A stretch of DNA of 64,000 nucleotides from DASRBO01 sp035653595 (GTDB lineage: Bacteria; Actinomycetota; Acidimicrobiia; Acidimicrobiales; JAJPHE01): contig DASRBO010000107.1 of the NCBI GenBank assembly GCA_035653595.1, forward strand, positions 1 to 64,000, in the 5' to 3' direction. The notes beneath the pieces were generated by a model that had not been told where the DNA came from, did not search any database, and saw only the letters and a list, made by a program, of their open reading frames with translations. Of this stretch, positions 8,157 through 16,216 are shown one piece after another (positions within the stretch are counted from its first letter, which is position 1; each line of letters starts with the position of its first letter). The position numbers and the translations under genes are program-made.

Positions 8157-8160
8157 CGCC

Positions 8161-8934
8161 TCAGAACCGGGGGCGGAGACGGTGGTAGGCCCAGGGCACC
8201 AGCGACCGGGCCACCGGGGCCACCAGCGGCAGGGCCGACGCGTTGATCTCGACCCGCGAGCCGCCCAGGCGGTCGAGGACCAGGGCCGACACCCGCTCGG
8301 GGGTGCGCCGGGCCAGCCGGGGCGGCGGGGGCACCCCGCCCTTCTCCACCGCCGCCACCCCCATGGCGGTCGGCATCCACGCCGGGTAGACCACGTGCAG
8401 GTGCACCCCGTCCGGGCGCACCTGGTAGGACAGCGACTCGGTGGCGGCGGCCAGGGCGGCCTTGGAGGCCTCGTAGTCGCCCGGGCCCGGGCCAGGGGCG
8501 CGGGCGTCGTCGGAGACCACGTTGGCCACCACCCCGTGGCGGCGGGCCCTCATGCCCGGGACGACGGCGAGCATCGACGCGTAGGGGGAGAAGAAGTTGA
8601 TGTCCATGACCCGGCGGACCAGCTCGAGGTCGGGCCAGCGGGCCCGCTGGAGCCCGCCGTGGCCGGCCACGTTGAGCAGCACGTCGATGCGGCCGAACTC
8701 CTCCTCGAGCGCCTTGAGCAGCTCCAGGTAGGAGTCCACCTCACTCAGGTCGCACACCCGGTAGGTGCTGGCCGGGCTGTCGATCCGCATGACCCGGCTC
8801 AGCTCGGCCAGCTCCGGCTCACGCCGGGCCACCCCGATGACGGTCGCCCCCGCCCGGGCCAGATCGGCCGCCAGCTGGCGTCCCAGGCCGGAGGAGGCGC
8901 CGGTCACCACGGCGACGTCGTCGGCGAATCGCAC
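8161..8934 (-). CDS. Short-chain dehydrogenase/reductase
   Basis: A 257-residue SDR with TGASSGLG (11-18), a variant LNVAG in place of NNAG (88-91), and the catalytic set Ser141, Tyr154, Lys158 (YEASK). The C-terminal part (ALVLDRLGGSRVEINASALPLVAPVARSLVP) is longer than in FabG-type members and resembles the lipid/membrane-associated classical SDRs of actinobacteria. It is the first gene of a two-gene operon with the APH-like phosphotransferase. Substrate not deducible. Confidence 0.85.
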   Translation of the reverse strand: MRFADDVAVVTGASSGLGRQLAADLARAGATVIGVARREPELAELSRVMRIDSPASTYRVCDLSEVDSYLELLKALEEEFGRIDVLLNVAGHGGLQRARWPDLELVRRVMDINFFSPYASMLAVVPGMRARRHGVVANVVSDDARAPGPGPGDYEASKAALAAATESLSYQVRPDGVHLHVVYPAWMPTAMGVAAVEKGGVPPPPRLARRTPERVSALVLDRLGGSRVEINASALPLVAPVARSLVPWAYHRLRPRF

Positions 8935-9038
8935 GCCGACAGCCTGCCATCCCCCCGGCGCCGGCCCGGTGGACCGCCGCCGCTCAGCGGGTGGTCACGC
9001 GGCCGGGCCAGAAGGTCAGTCCCCGGCGAGGGACCAGG

Positions 9039-9389
9039 TCACCAGCGGAGGCGGTCGAGCTGGCGCCGGTCGCGCTTGGTCGGGCGGCCGGCGCCGGCGT
9101 CGCGGGTGAAGGCCGACTCATCCCTCGGCGGCGGCGGGCTGTGATCCACGTAGCAGCCGGCCGCCACCGGGGCCCCCACCCGCTTGTCGATGACCCCGGT
9201 CACCTCGAGTACCCGCAGGCGGGCGGGGGTGCGGGCCTCCACCCGGTCCCCGGCCCGGACCGGGGTGGCGGCCTTGGCCGGCTGGCCGTTCACCCGCACA
9301 TGGCCGCCGCGGCAGGCATCGGTGGCGGCCGAGCGGGTCTTGAACAGCCGCACCGCCCACAGCCACTGGTCGACCCTGGCCTGGTCCAT
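9039..9389 (-). CDS. S4-domain RNA-binding protein, Hsp15-like
   Basis: A 116-residue basic protein. Residues 1-70 are an S4 RNA-binding domain (ARVDQWLWAVRLFKTRSAAT, then GHVRVNGQPAKAATPVRAGD) in the form seen in Hsp15, which binds free 50S subunits carrying nascent chains after heat shock. The C-terminal tail is rich in Arg and Lys (RPTKRDRRQLDRLRW). ATG 9389 is the family start. The gene diverges from the lipoprotein gene across 58 bases. Ribosome rescue or stress function is inferred from the family only. Confidence 0.82.
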   Translation of the reverse strand: MDQARVDQWLWAVRLFKTRSAATDACRGGHVRVNGQPAKAATPVRAGDRVEARTPARLRVLEVTGVIDKRVGAPVAAGCYVDHSPPPPRDESAFTRDAGAGRPTKRDRRQLDRLRW

Positions 9390-9447
9390 GGCCAGATCGT
9401 GACCGACTACCTTCCTGGCCGCAATCACTCGGCGCTGGGAGGACGAG

Positions 9448-9903
9448 ATGAGACGGGTGCTGGCCTGGGCCGTGCCGGGCGCGGTCACGATGTTGCTGCT
9501 GGCCGGCTGCGGCGGGGGGTCAGCGGGCTCGGCGGGCTCAGGAGGCGGGTCGGCCTCCGCCCAGGCGGCCATCAAGGCCAACTGGACCACCTTCTTCAAC
9601 GGCCACACCCCGGCGGCCACCAAGGTCACCCTGCTGCAGAACGGGTCGAACTTCGCCGCCTTCATCAACGCCCAGGCCAACAGCAACACCGCTCGCGAGG
9701 CCTCGGCCAAGGTCGACAGCGTCACCATGGCCGGCGCGACCCAGGCCGATGTGACCTACGACCTCCTCCTCAACGGCCAGGTCGGGCTGAGCGGCCAGAA
9801 GGGCACCGCCGTACTGCAGGGAGGCACCTGGAAGGTGAGCGACGCGACGTTCTGCGCCCTGGCCGCGCTGCAGAACAACGGCAAGCCGCCCACGGGCTGC
9901 TGA
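9448..9903 (+). CDS. Small lipoprotein (possible Mtb12-like)
   Basis: A 151-residue exported lipoprotein. The signal peptide ends in a lipobox LLAGC, so Cys21 would be lipidated, followed by a Gly/Ser linker. The mature domain (AAIKANWTTFFNG... then a central strand-rich part) and the C-terminal pair FCALAAL...PTGC suggest an NTF2-like fold closed by a disulfide, as in the mycobacterial Mtb12 low-molecular-weight antigens. That assignment is tentative. GAGGA precedes ATG 9448 at a short distance. A strong hairpin lies 6 bases after the stop. Confidence 0.75.
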   Translation: MRRVLAWAVPGAVTMLLLAGCGGGSAGSAGSGGGSASAQAAIKANWTTFFNGHTPAATKVTLLQNGSNFAAFINAQANSNTAREASAKVDSVTMAGATQADVTYDLLLNGQVGLSGQKGTAVLQGGTWKVSDATFCALAALQNNGKPPTGC

Positions 9904-9908
9904 CCGCT

Positions 9909-9954
9909 CCGGCGGCGCCGGTGCCCTCAGCGACCTGATACGGGGCGCCGCCGG
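9909..9954. terminator. Bidirectional hairpin between convergent genes
   Basis: CCGGCGGCGCC (9909-9919) pairs perfectly with GGCGCCGCCGG (9944-9954) around a 24-base loop. It fills the 52-base gap between the lipoprotein stop and the SET-domain gene stop, so it can serve both transcripts. No T tract. Confidence 0.6.
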
Positions 9955-9955
9955 T

Positions 9956-10327
9956 TCAGACGGCGTCGAACCACAGCTCGACCTCGGCGTCGGGGGAGCC
10001 CCCGTAGTTGATGGTGATCTCCTCGCCGGGGGCGATGTCCCGCAGGGCCCGCACCGCCACCTGCAGGCCGTCGTAGTCCATCTCGTAGGCGGCGTTGGGC
10101 TCGGTGGAGTGGTTGAGCAGGCTGGTGTGCCCGAGGGCCAGAGCCACACCCTCCTCCCACTCGAAGACGTGGCAGCCGATGGAGGTCTGGGCCAGGGTGT
10201 CCCACTCCTCGCCGCTGACCACCAGCACCGGGCACGACTCCAGCACCTCGCCGGCGGAGAACCAGCGCCGGGCGAACACCCCCCGCCCGTGGCGCTCGGA
10301 GTCGGCGATGTAGAGATGATCGGTCAT
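9956..10327 (-). CDS. SET-domain protein (putative protein-lysine methyltransferase)
   Basis: A 123-residue protein that is essentially one SET domain. It has the N-terminal GRGVFARR element (about 14-21), LLNHSTEPN (the NHS motif of the SAM/active-site pseudoknot) and GEEITINYG near the C terminus. SET enzymes transfer methyl groups from SAM to lysine; bacterial targets are mostly unknown. No pre- or post-SET cysteine clusters are present. ATG 10327 overlaps the MFS stop by 4 bases (ATGA), so it is translationally coupled to the transporter, and its substrate may be linked to that operon. Confidence 0.83.
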   Translation of the reverse strand: MTDHLYIADSERHGRGVFARRWFSAGEVLESCPVLVVSGEEWDTLAQTSIGCHVFEWEEGVALALGHTSLLNHSTEPNAAYEMDYDGLQVAVRALRDIAPGEEITINYGGSPDAEVELWFDAV

Positions 10328-12066
10328 CGCATGGCCGCCACCGGCTCGGGCGCCGCCGGCGCCGGCGCGGCCACCTCGGCCCCCTCCTGGTAGTGATACT
10401 TGCCGCCCCGCAACCATGACGCCACCGCCGCGACCAGGCAGGCGATGGCGGCGAAGTTGAACACCTCCGACAGGCCGTGGGAGAAGGCGGGGGAGATCAG
10501 CAACGGGAAGAAGCGCCGCCCGGTCAGGTATGCGATGTGGGAGGCCGGCATGTGGGCCAGCACCGGCCCGAGCAGGGTCCGGATCGGGTTGTAGCCGAGC
10601 AGGGAGGCGAACAGGGTCGCTACCGGGGGCAGGTGGGAGACCTGGGCGGCGGTGGCCGCAGGCACGCCCTGGCTCACCAGGCCCCGGTACATGTCGGCCG
10701 GCAGCTGCGAGGACAGGCCGGCGATCATGATCGAGAAGAAGATCCCGATCGAGAGTACCTGGGCCGAGTTCATGAACGTGTTCGTCATGCCGGCGCCGGC
10801 GCCCCGGTGGCGGGGTGGGAGGCTGTTCATGATGCCGGCGCGGTTGGGCGAGGAGAACAGCCCCATGGCCAGGCCGTTGAGCCCCACCAGGGCGGCGAAG
10901 GCCCAGTAGGGGAAGTCGACGGGCAGGATCTCCAGCAGGAAGAAGCTGAGGGCGGCCAGCACCATGCCGCCAGTGGCGAAGGGGCGGGCGCCGTAACGGT
11001 CGGACAGGTAGCCCGACACCGGGCCGGCCACCAGGAAGCCGGCCGTGAGCGGCAGCATGTAGATGCCGGCCCACAGCGGGGTGCGCTCGAAGCTGTAGCC
11101 GTGCTCGGGCAGCCATATCCCCTGCAGCCAGATGATCAGCATGAACATCAGGCCGCCCCGGCCGATGGCCGCCAGCAGGTTGGCCAGGTTGCCGGCCGAG
11201 AAGGCCCGGATTCGGAACAGCTCGAGGCGGAACATTGGATCGGTCACCCTGGTCTCCACCACGCCGAACACGACCAGCAGGCCGGCGCCCAGCCCCATCT
11301 CCCACAGCACCTTGGGGTTGCTCCAGCCCATCACGTGGTGGCCGTAGGGCTCTATGCCGTAGGTGATGCCCACCAGCAGCAGGATCAGCCCGGCGCCGAA
11401 GGTGATGTTGCCCACCCAGTCCAGCCGGGCCGGGCTGCGCACCCCCCGCTCCTCCAGCTTGAGGTAGGCCCACACCGTCCCGAACACGCCGATCGGCACC
11501 GACACCAGGAAGACCAGGTGCCACTCGACCGGGGCGAGGAGGCCGCCCAGGACCAGGCCCACGAACGACCCGCCGATGGCGGCCACCTGGTTGATGCCCA
11601 GGGCCAGGCCCCGCTGGTGCACGGGGAAGGCGTCGGTCAGGATGGCCGAGGAGTTGGCGAACAGCATGGCCCCGCCGATGCCCTGGCCCACCCGCATCAG
11701 GATCAGCCACAGGGCGGCGTGGTCGCCCTTCAGCCAGGTGACCGCCAGCAGCACCGAGAAGAGCGTGAACACGGCGAAGCCGGCGTTGTATATGCGGACC
11801 CGCCCGAACATGTCGCCGAGCTTGCCCAGGTTCATCACCAGCACCCCGGTGACCAGCAGGAACCCCATGATCAGCCACAGCAGGTAGCTGCCCGAGCTGG
11901 GCGCCAGCGGGTTGACCCCAATGCCCCGGAAGATGTCGGGCAGGGCGATGAGCAGGATGGAGGAGTTGATGGTGGCCATCAGCACGCCCAGGGTGGTGTT
12001 GGACAGGGCGATCCACTTGTAGGTGTCGCCGGTGGCTGTGGGCTGGTCGGGCCCGGTCTCGCTCAC
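10324..12066 (-). CDS. MFS drug/metabolite exporter, DHA2 (14-TM) family
   Basis: A 580-residue polytopic protein with about 14 hydrophobic segments. An MFS motif A variant (GKLGDMFGRVR, around residue 87) and the N-terminal LSNTTLGVLMATINSSIL segment are typical of the EmrB/QacA DHA2 group of proton-coupled exporters. A long extracytoplasmic loop before the last two helices (around SSQLPADMYRGLV...) is also typical. Both ends overlap neighbours by 4 bases: the CMP-kinase-like gene upstream and the SET gene downstream. Substrate unknown. Confidence 0.88.
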   Translation of the reverse strand: MSETGPDQPTATGDTYKWIALSNTTLGVLMATINSSILLIALPDIFRGIGVNPLAPSSGSYLLWLIMGFLLVTGVLVMNLGKLGDMFGRVRIYNAGFAVFTLFSVLLAVTWLKGDHAALWLILMRVGQGIGGAMLFANSSAILTDAFPVHQRGLALGINQVAAIGGSFVGLVLGGLLAPVEWHLVFLVSVPIGVFGTVWAYLKLEERGVRSPARLDWVGNITFGAGLILLLVGITYGIEPYGHHVMGWSNPKVLWEMGLGAGLLVVFGVVETRVTDPMFRLELFRIRAFSAGNLANLLAAIGRGGLMFMLIIWLQGIWLPEHGYSFERTPLWAGIYMLPLTAGFLVAGPVSGYLSDRYGARPFATGGMVLAALSFFLLEILPVDFPYWAFAALVGLNGLAMGLFSSPNRAGIMNSLPPRHRGAGAGMTNTFMNSAQVLSIGIFFSIMIAGLSSQLPADMYRGLVSQGVPAATAAQVSHLPPVATLFASLLGYNPIRTLLGPVLAHMPASHIAYLTGRRFFPLLISPAFSHGLSEVFNFAAIACLVAAVASWLRGGKYHYQEGAEVAAPAPAAPEPVAAMR

Positions 12067-12644
12067 CGCCAGAACGCCTCCGCCGCCGAGGCCAACAGGG
12101 CGACGCAGTCGCCCATGGTCATCGCCGTGCTGTCGAGCACCAGGTGGTACAGGCTGGCGTCCTCCCAGTCGCGGTCGTAGAGCCGCCGGACGTAGGTGGA
12201 GCGCACCCGGTCGGTGTCGGCCATGCGCCGCTCCGCCTCCTGCCGCCCGACGGCCTCGATGGCCATCGCCCGCTCCAGCCGGGCCGGGGCCGGCCCCCGC
12301 AGCCTCACCCGGAAGGCGTCGGGCAGGACCAGGGTCGCCCCCCAGCCGAGGATGACCGCCGGGTCGTGCTCGCCGGCGAACCGGCGGATGTGGGCCTCGG
12401 TCTCCTCCCGCAGGGCGACATCGGCGTCCTCGGGCACAGGTGCCCCCGGCCCGAAGGCGTCGGGCATGCGGGCGAAGCTGCTCAGCAGCCTGGCGATGAG
12501 GCCCTGGGTCCGCTCCTCCTCGGTGGCCGCCTCGGTGGTGCGCACGGCCCGGTCGAGGAAGCCGGCCCCCAGGCGGCGGGCGAGGTCGGGCCCGATCACG
12601 CTGCCGCCGGCGCCGTAGCTGGCCGAGATGGTGACGACTCTCAT
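12063..12644 (-). CDS. Cytidylate kinase-like family protein
   Basis: A 193-residue protein of the cytidylate-kinase-like family (Cytidylate_kin_2). It starts MRVVTISASYGAGGSVIG, a glycine-rich loop in place of a full Walker A lysine motif, followed by DLARRLGAGFLDRAV. Later features are VILGWGATLVL, an RVRLRGPAPARLERAM segment and an RRMADTDRVRSTYVRRLYDRDWED stretch that match the family's lid and substrate helices. ATG 12644 is chosen because the family begins there. Genuine nucleotide phosphorylation is unproven. First gene of a three-gene operon with the MFS and SET genes (4-base overlaps). Confidence 0.78.
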   Translation of the reverse strand: MRVVTISASYGAGGSVIGPDLARRLGAGFLDRAVRTTEAATEEERTQGLIARLLSSFARMPDAFGPGAPVPEDADVALREETEAHIRRFAGEHDPAVILGWGATLVLPDAFRVRLRGPAPARLERAMAIEAVGRQEAERRMADTDRVRSTYVRRLYDRDWEDASLYHLVLDSTAMTMGDCVALLASAAEAFWR

Positions 12645-12685
12645 CTCAAGCTCTGCCTCTACCCACCGGAGGGTAGGTAACACAG

Positions 12686-12826
12686 GTGAGCGATCCCCAG
12701 CCCCCCATCCCGCCCGAGCCGCCGCCGCTCGATCCGGTGGTGCCGCCCATCGAGCCCGACCCTGGCGTGCCGCTGCCCGACCCTGACCCGCCCATCCCGC
12801 CCCTGCCCGAGCCCCAGCCGGCCTGA
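12686..12826 (+). CDS. Small proline-rich protein (46 aa), hypothetical
   Basis: GTG 12686 opens a 46-codon frame ending at TGA 12824-12826. The product is almost entirely Pro, Asp/Glu and hydrophobics in a P-P-(I/L)-x-P-D rhythm, with no basic residue. GGAGGG lies 12 bases upstream, third codon positions are G/C-rich, and the frame ends exactly one base before the convergent ferritin-like stop. It could be an extended polyproline-II linker protein, or a chance frame in C-rich DNA. Confidence 0.4.
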   Translation: MSDPQPPIPPEPPPLDPVVPPIEPDPGVPLPDPDPPIPPLPEPQPA

Positions 12827-12827
12827 G

Positions 12828-13799
12828 TCAGGCGACCTCCTCCGCCGAGTCGGGGGCCGATTCGAACTGGAGGATGTTGAGGCCCTGGTACAGCTCCCGC
12901 ACCCGGGGGGTCAGGAGGCCGAGCTTCCTCAGGTTGGGCACGATCTTGGAGAACAGCATCTGGCGGAACACCGCCATGAGCGGGTTGTCGGCGGCGAAGC
13001 GCTTGCCCTCCTCCACGGGGATGCCGACCCGCTCCCACACCTGCTCGAGCAGGAAGCGGTCGTACATCAGCTGCGAGGCGGTGAGCAGGAACTCCTCCCG
13101 CTCGGCCAGCTCGGACGAGCTCATCTGCGGGTAGAGGTCCTGCAGTGACAGCACACCGAAGGCGACGTGGCGGGCCTCGTCCCGCATGACGTAGTCGGTG
13201 ATCTGCTTGATGATGGGGTCCTGGAAGATGGCGTTGCCCAGCCCGAAGGCGGCCAGGGCCAGGCCCTCCACCAGGATCTGCATCCCGAGGTAGGTGATGT
13301 CCCAGCGGGACTCCGACATGATGTCGGTGAGCAGGGCCTCCAGCGGGGCGCTGATGGGGTAGCTCTGGCCCAGCTTGGTGTTGAGGTAGCGGGCGTAGGC
13401 CTCCACGTGCCGGGCCTCGTCGGCCACCTGGTTGGCGGCGTAGAACTTGGAGTCGATGTCGGGGACGGTCTCCACCAGCCTGGCGGTCGCCAGCAACGCC
13501 CCCTGCTCCCCGTGCATGAACTGGCTCACCATCCAGGACTGGAACTCCCAGCGCAGCTGGTTGCGCATCCCTTCGTCCAGCCTGGCGAAGAGCCCGTCAC
13601 TTGCGGGACCGCCGCCGCCGAAGATGCCGCCGAAGCCGTCCTCCGACGGGGCTCCGAAGTTGACCTCCGGAGTCCAGTCGATGTCGGTGGTGGCGTTCCA
13701 CTGGCTGCGCTTGCCCTTCTCGTAGAGCTTCACCAGCCCGCTGCGGGTCTGCTCGTAGTCCCAGGTGAACTCGCTCCTGACGTCCGCCCTGACCTGCAT
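12828..13799 (-). CDS. Ferritin-like diiron protein (R2-like family)
   Basis: A 323-residue helical protein with a complete ferritin/ribonucleotide-reductase-R2-type diiron ligand set: Glu98, Glu128-x-x-His131 (DEARHVEAY), Glu178, and Glu208-x-x-His211 (DEARHVAFG). The spacing is regular (30 residues between the ligand pairs). Such proteins are oxidases, oxygenases or R2-like ligand-binding oxidases. The radical-site Tyr cannot be assigned. ATG 13799 has GGAGGT 8 bases upstream. It is divergent from the sigma factor gene across 148 bases. The substrate is unknown; arylamine oxygenase-like or R2lox-like chemistry is possible. Confidence 0.82.
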   Translation of the reverse strand: MQVRADVRSEFTWDYEQTRSGLVKLYEKGKRSQWNATTDIDWTPEVNFGAPSEDGFGGIFGGGGPASDGLFARLDEGMRNQLRWEFQSWMVSQFMHGEQGALLATARLVETVPDIDSKFYAANQVADEARHVEAYARYLNTKLGQSYPISAPLEALLTDIMSESRWDITYLGMQILVEGLALAAFGLGNAIFQDPIIKQITDYVMRDEARHVAFGVLSLQDLYPQMSSSELAEREEFLLTASQLMYDRFLLEQVWERVGIPVEEGKRFAADNPLMAVFRQMLFSKIVPNLRKLGLLTPRVRELYQGLNILQFESAPDSAEEVA

Positions 13800-13947
13800 C
13801 TCCTGCCACCTCCGTCGGGTGCCGGACACCTTAGTGAGCCGGCACCCGGCGCCTTTGCGGCCGGCGGACCGATGATTGCCCGCCCGCCGGGTCGTCATAG
13901 GGATCGTGACCGCGATCTCGGTTGACCCCACCTGTAGGTTTGGCGGC

Positions 13948-14922
13948 GTGACCGCCAGCGGAACGGCACCGGCCCTGGACGAGATGGAGTCCTACCGTCG
14001 GGAGCTGACCGGCTACTGCTACCGGATGCTCGGCTCCGGGTCGGAGGCCGAGGACGCCGTCCAGGAGACCCTGCTGCGGGCCTGGCGGGCGGCGGAGGGC
14101 TTCGAGGGCCGCTCCAGCCTCCGCTCGTGGCTGTACCGCATCGCCACCAACGTCTGTCTCGACATGCACCGGGGGGTCCAGCGCCGGGCCAGGCCGATGG
14201 AGCTGGGCCCGTCCTCGCCCCCACGCGAGGAGTTCCTCGGCGAGATGCTGCCCGAGGACCGCTGGATAAGCCCCATCCCCGACGCCCGGGTGGTGGCCGC
14301 CGACGCCGACCCCGCCGAGGTGGCGGCCACCCGCGACACCATCCGCCTGGCATTCGTGACCGCCCTGCAGCACCTGCCCCCGAAGCAGCGGGCGGCGCTG
14401 ATCCTGTGCGAGGTGCTGCGCTGGCAGGCCACCGAGGCGGCCGAGCTGCTGGAGACCAGCGTGGCCGCCGTCAACAGCGCCCTGCAGCGGGCCCGGGCGA
14501 CGCTCGCCGACCTGCCCGTCGACCGTCGGCCCGACGAGGTGGACGCCGACCGGGCCGACCTGCTGGCCCGCTATGTGGAGGCCTTCGAGCGCTACGACAT
14601 CGAGCGGCTGGTCACCCTGCTGCACGAGGACGCCATCATGTCCATGCCCCCGTTCGACATGTGGATCGAGGGGGCGGACAACATCGGCCGCTTCATGCTG
14701 GAGCCGGGGCCGAGCGCCTGCCGGGGCTCCCGCCTCGTCGCCACCTGGGCCAACGGCAGCCCGGCCTTCGCCCAGTACAAGCCGGACCCCGCCGGCGGCT
14801 TCAGCGCGTGGGGCCTGCAGGTGCTTGAGATCGTCGGCCCGAGGATCGCCGGGTACCACTGCTTCCTCGACAGCGCCAACATCTTCCCGGTGTTCGGACT
14901 GCCCCTGCACCTCGACCAGTAG
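13948..14922 (+). CDS. ECF sigma factor with C-terminal SnoaL-like domain (SigG-like)
   Basis: A 324-residue sigma-70 family factor. Region 2 spans about 12-75 (YCYRMLGSGSEAEDAVQETLL, then RSWLYRIATNVCLD). Region 4 spans about 140-190 (LQHLPPKQRAALILCEVLRW, then TSVAAVNSALQRARATL). Residues about 205-324 form a SnoaL/NTF2-like domain (YVEAFERYDIERLVTLLHED). This architecture is typical of the mycobacterial SigG/SigJ-type ECF groups, in which the tail controls activity instead of a classic anti-sigma factor. GTG 13948 is used since it matches the family N terminus. No anti-sigma gene is adjacent. Confidence 0.87.
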   Translation: MTASGTAPALDEMESYRRELTGYCYRMLGSGSEAEDAVQETLLRAWRAAEGFEGRSSLRSWLYRIATNVCLDMHRGVQRRARPMELGPSSPPREEFLGEMLPEDRWISPIPDARVVAADADPAEVAATRDTIRLAFVTALQHLPPKQRAALILCEVLRWQATEAAELLETSVAAVNSALQRARATLADLPVDRRPDEVDADRADLLARYVEAFERYDIERLVTLLHEDAIMSMPPFDMWIEGADNIGRFMLEPGPSACRGSRLVATWANGSPAFAQYKPDPAGGFSAWGLQVLEIVGPRIAGYHCFLDSANIFPVFGLPLHLDQ

Positions 14923-14986
14923 GCCGCCGAGCCGTCCGGTCCGCCGGGGCCACGCGTCCGAGCCGGCCCGATCGGCCGCGCCGGCC

Positions 14987-15253
14987 CTACCCGTCCGCCG
15001 GTATCGCCAGCCCGCTCAGTCGGACCAGCGCCGCCAGCTCGGGCACCATCTGGTGGCAGACGACGGTGGCGCCCGCCTGCCTGGCGGCCAGGTGGAGCCG
15101 GGCCAGCCCGTCCACCACGACCATGGACGGGACACCGGGACCGGAGACGGCCCAGCGGGCCAGCTCCCCGCCATCGGGCCCCAGGACCGTGATCTCGCAC
15201 CAGACCTCGCCAGGGGCCATGGGGGGGTGACGGGGCGGCCGGGCCGAATTCAT
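14987..15253 (-). CDS. STAS-like domain protein, hypothetical
   Basis: An 88-residue protein. The C-terminal half (MVVDGLARLHLAARQAGATV then VPELAALVRLSGL) has the pattern of STAS/anti-sigma-antagonist-like proteins of actinobacteria, in which a DALARLQLAARRLG helix and an ELRELLxLxGL helix surround the fold. The phosphorylatable Ser/Thr of true antagonists is not evident. ATG 15253 is preferred; ATG 15220 is possible, and neither has a clear ribosome site. The gene lies between an ECF sigma factor (convergent) and a VOC protein gene. Confidence 0.55.
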   Translation of the reverse strand: MNSARPPRHPPMAPGEVWCEITVLGPDGGELARWAVSGPGVPSMVVVDGLARLHLAARQAGATVVCHQMVPELAALVRLSGLAIPADG

Positions 15254-15381
15254 CGGCGGCCGACCGATGATTCCGGCCCGACGCCGGCGTCCACCTCCGT
15301 AGAAGCGCTGAACCCCAGACACGAACCGACGGACATGAACCCGCAGACAACTGACCAGGGACAAGAACAAGGAGCGAGACC

Positions 15382-16167
15382 ATGACCACCCGTGACCGTG
15401 CCCCCGTGGGCGCCCCCGTCTGGCTGGAGCTGAGCACCAGCGACGTCGACCGGGCCCTGCCGTTCTACCGCAGCGTCTTCGGCTGGGATGTCGAGGGCCC
15501 CAACCCCGACATGGGCGGCTACTTCAACTTCATCCGCCACGGCGAGCGCATCGCCGGTGGGATGGCGTCCCAGCCCGGGGGGGCTGCCAACACCTGGGCC
15601 GTCTACCTGGCCTCGGACGACGCCCGCAAGACCGTCGAGGTGGCCGGGTCCAACGGCGCCCAGGTGCTCGTTCCGGCCATGGACGTCATGGACCTGGGCG
15701 TGATGGCCGTCCTCCTCGACCCGACCGGGGTGGCCACAGGCGTCTGGCAGCCCGGCACCCACCCCGGCTTCCGCACCACCGGCGAGCCCGGCGCCCCGGG
15801 GTGGTTCGAGCTGCATACCCGCGACTTCCAGGGCAGCCTCGACTTCTACGGCCAGGTGTTCGGCTGGGAGACCCAGACCATCAGCGACACCGACGAGTTC
15901 CGCTACGCCGTGCTCAGCATCGACGGCCAGCAGGTGGCCGGGGTGGCCGACGACGGCCCCCACCTGCCCGCCGGCGAGTCGCCGTTCTGGCGGGTCTATT
16001 TCTGGTCGGCAGACACCGACGAGACGCTGGAGAAGATCACCGCCGCCGGCGGCCAGATCCGCCGCCCGGCCGAGGACACCCCCTACGGCCGGCTGGCCGA
16101 GGCGGCCGACCCCACCGGCACGGTGTTCTCGGTCATGGCCGCCAACGCCGCCATGCCCGCCAACTGA
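15382..16167 (+). CDS. VOC (glyoxalase-like) protein with two domains
   Basis: A 261-residue protein made of two vicinal-oxygen-chelate units, about 10-125 and 138-258. Each opens with a V-LELST-D-x-RA-PFYRSVFGW or WFELHTRDFQGSLDFYGQVFGW segment and ends in an LxDPTG-x-xxVWQ or ADPTGTVFSVM strand. This matches the hydroxylase-like VOC group of actinobacteria. AAGGAG lies about 9 bases before ATG 15382. Function (antibiotic binding, isomerase, dioxygenase) is not inferable. Followed by a strong bidirectional terminator. Confidence 0.85.
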   Translation: MTTRDRAPVGAPVWLELSTSDVDRALPFYRSVFGWDVEGPNPDMGGYFNFIRHGERIAGGMASQPGGAANTWAVYLASDDARKTVEVAGSNGAQVLVPAMDVMDLGVMAVLLDPTGVATGVWQPGTHPGFRTTGEPGAPGWFELHTRDFQGSLDFYGQVFGWETQTISDTDEFRYAVLSIDGQQVAGVADDGPHLPAGESPFWRVYFWSADTDETLEKITAAGGQIRRPAEDTPYGRLAEAADPTGTVFSVMAANAAMPAN

Positions 16168-16185
16168 GCCGACCAGACGCGGGGG

Positions 16186-16216
16186 AGTAGGCCCGGCCGG
16201 ACGGGCCGGGCCTACT
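16186..16216. terminator. Bidirectional intrinsic-type hairpin
   Basis: AGTAGGCCCGGCC (16186-16198) and GGCCGGGCCTACT (16204-16216) form a perfect 13-bp stem with a 5-base loop. It lies 18 bases after the VOC stop, and the TAG stop of the convergent EAL gene (16212-16214) is inside the stem. Confidence 0.75.

Noticed and set aside
9936..9942. Another CTGATAC copy near 9936
   Set aside because: It lies in the loop of a hairpin between convergent gene ends, not before a start codon; copies inside genes near 6340 and 20930 were also set aside.
10477..12180. 567-codon plus-strand frame opposite the MFS gene
   Set aside because: Gln/His/Gly-rich composition without hydrophobic core is typical of an antisense shadow of a membrane protein gene.
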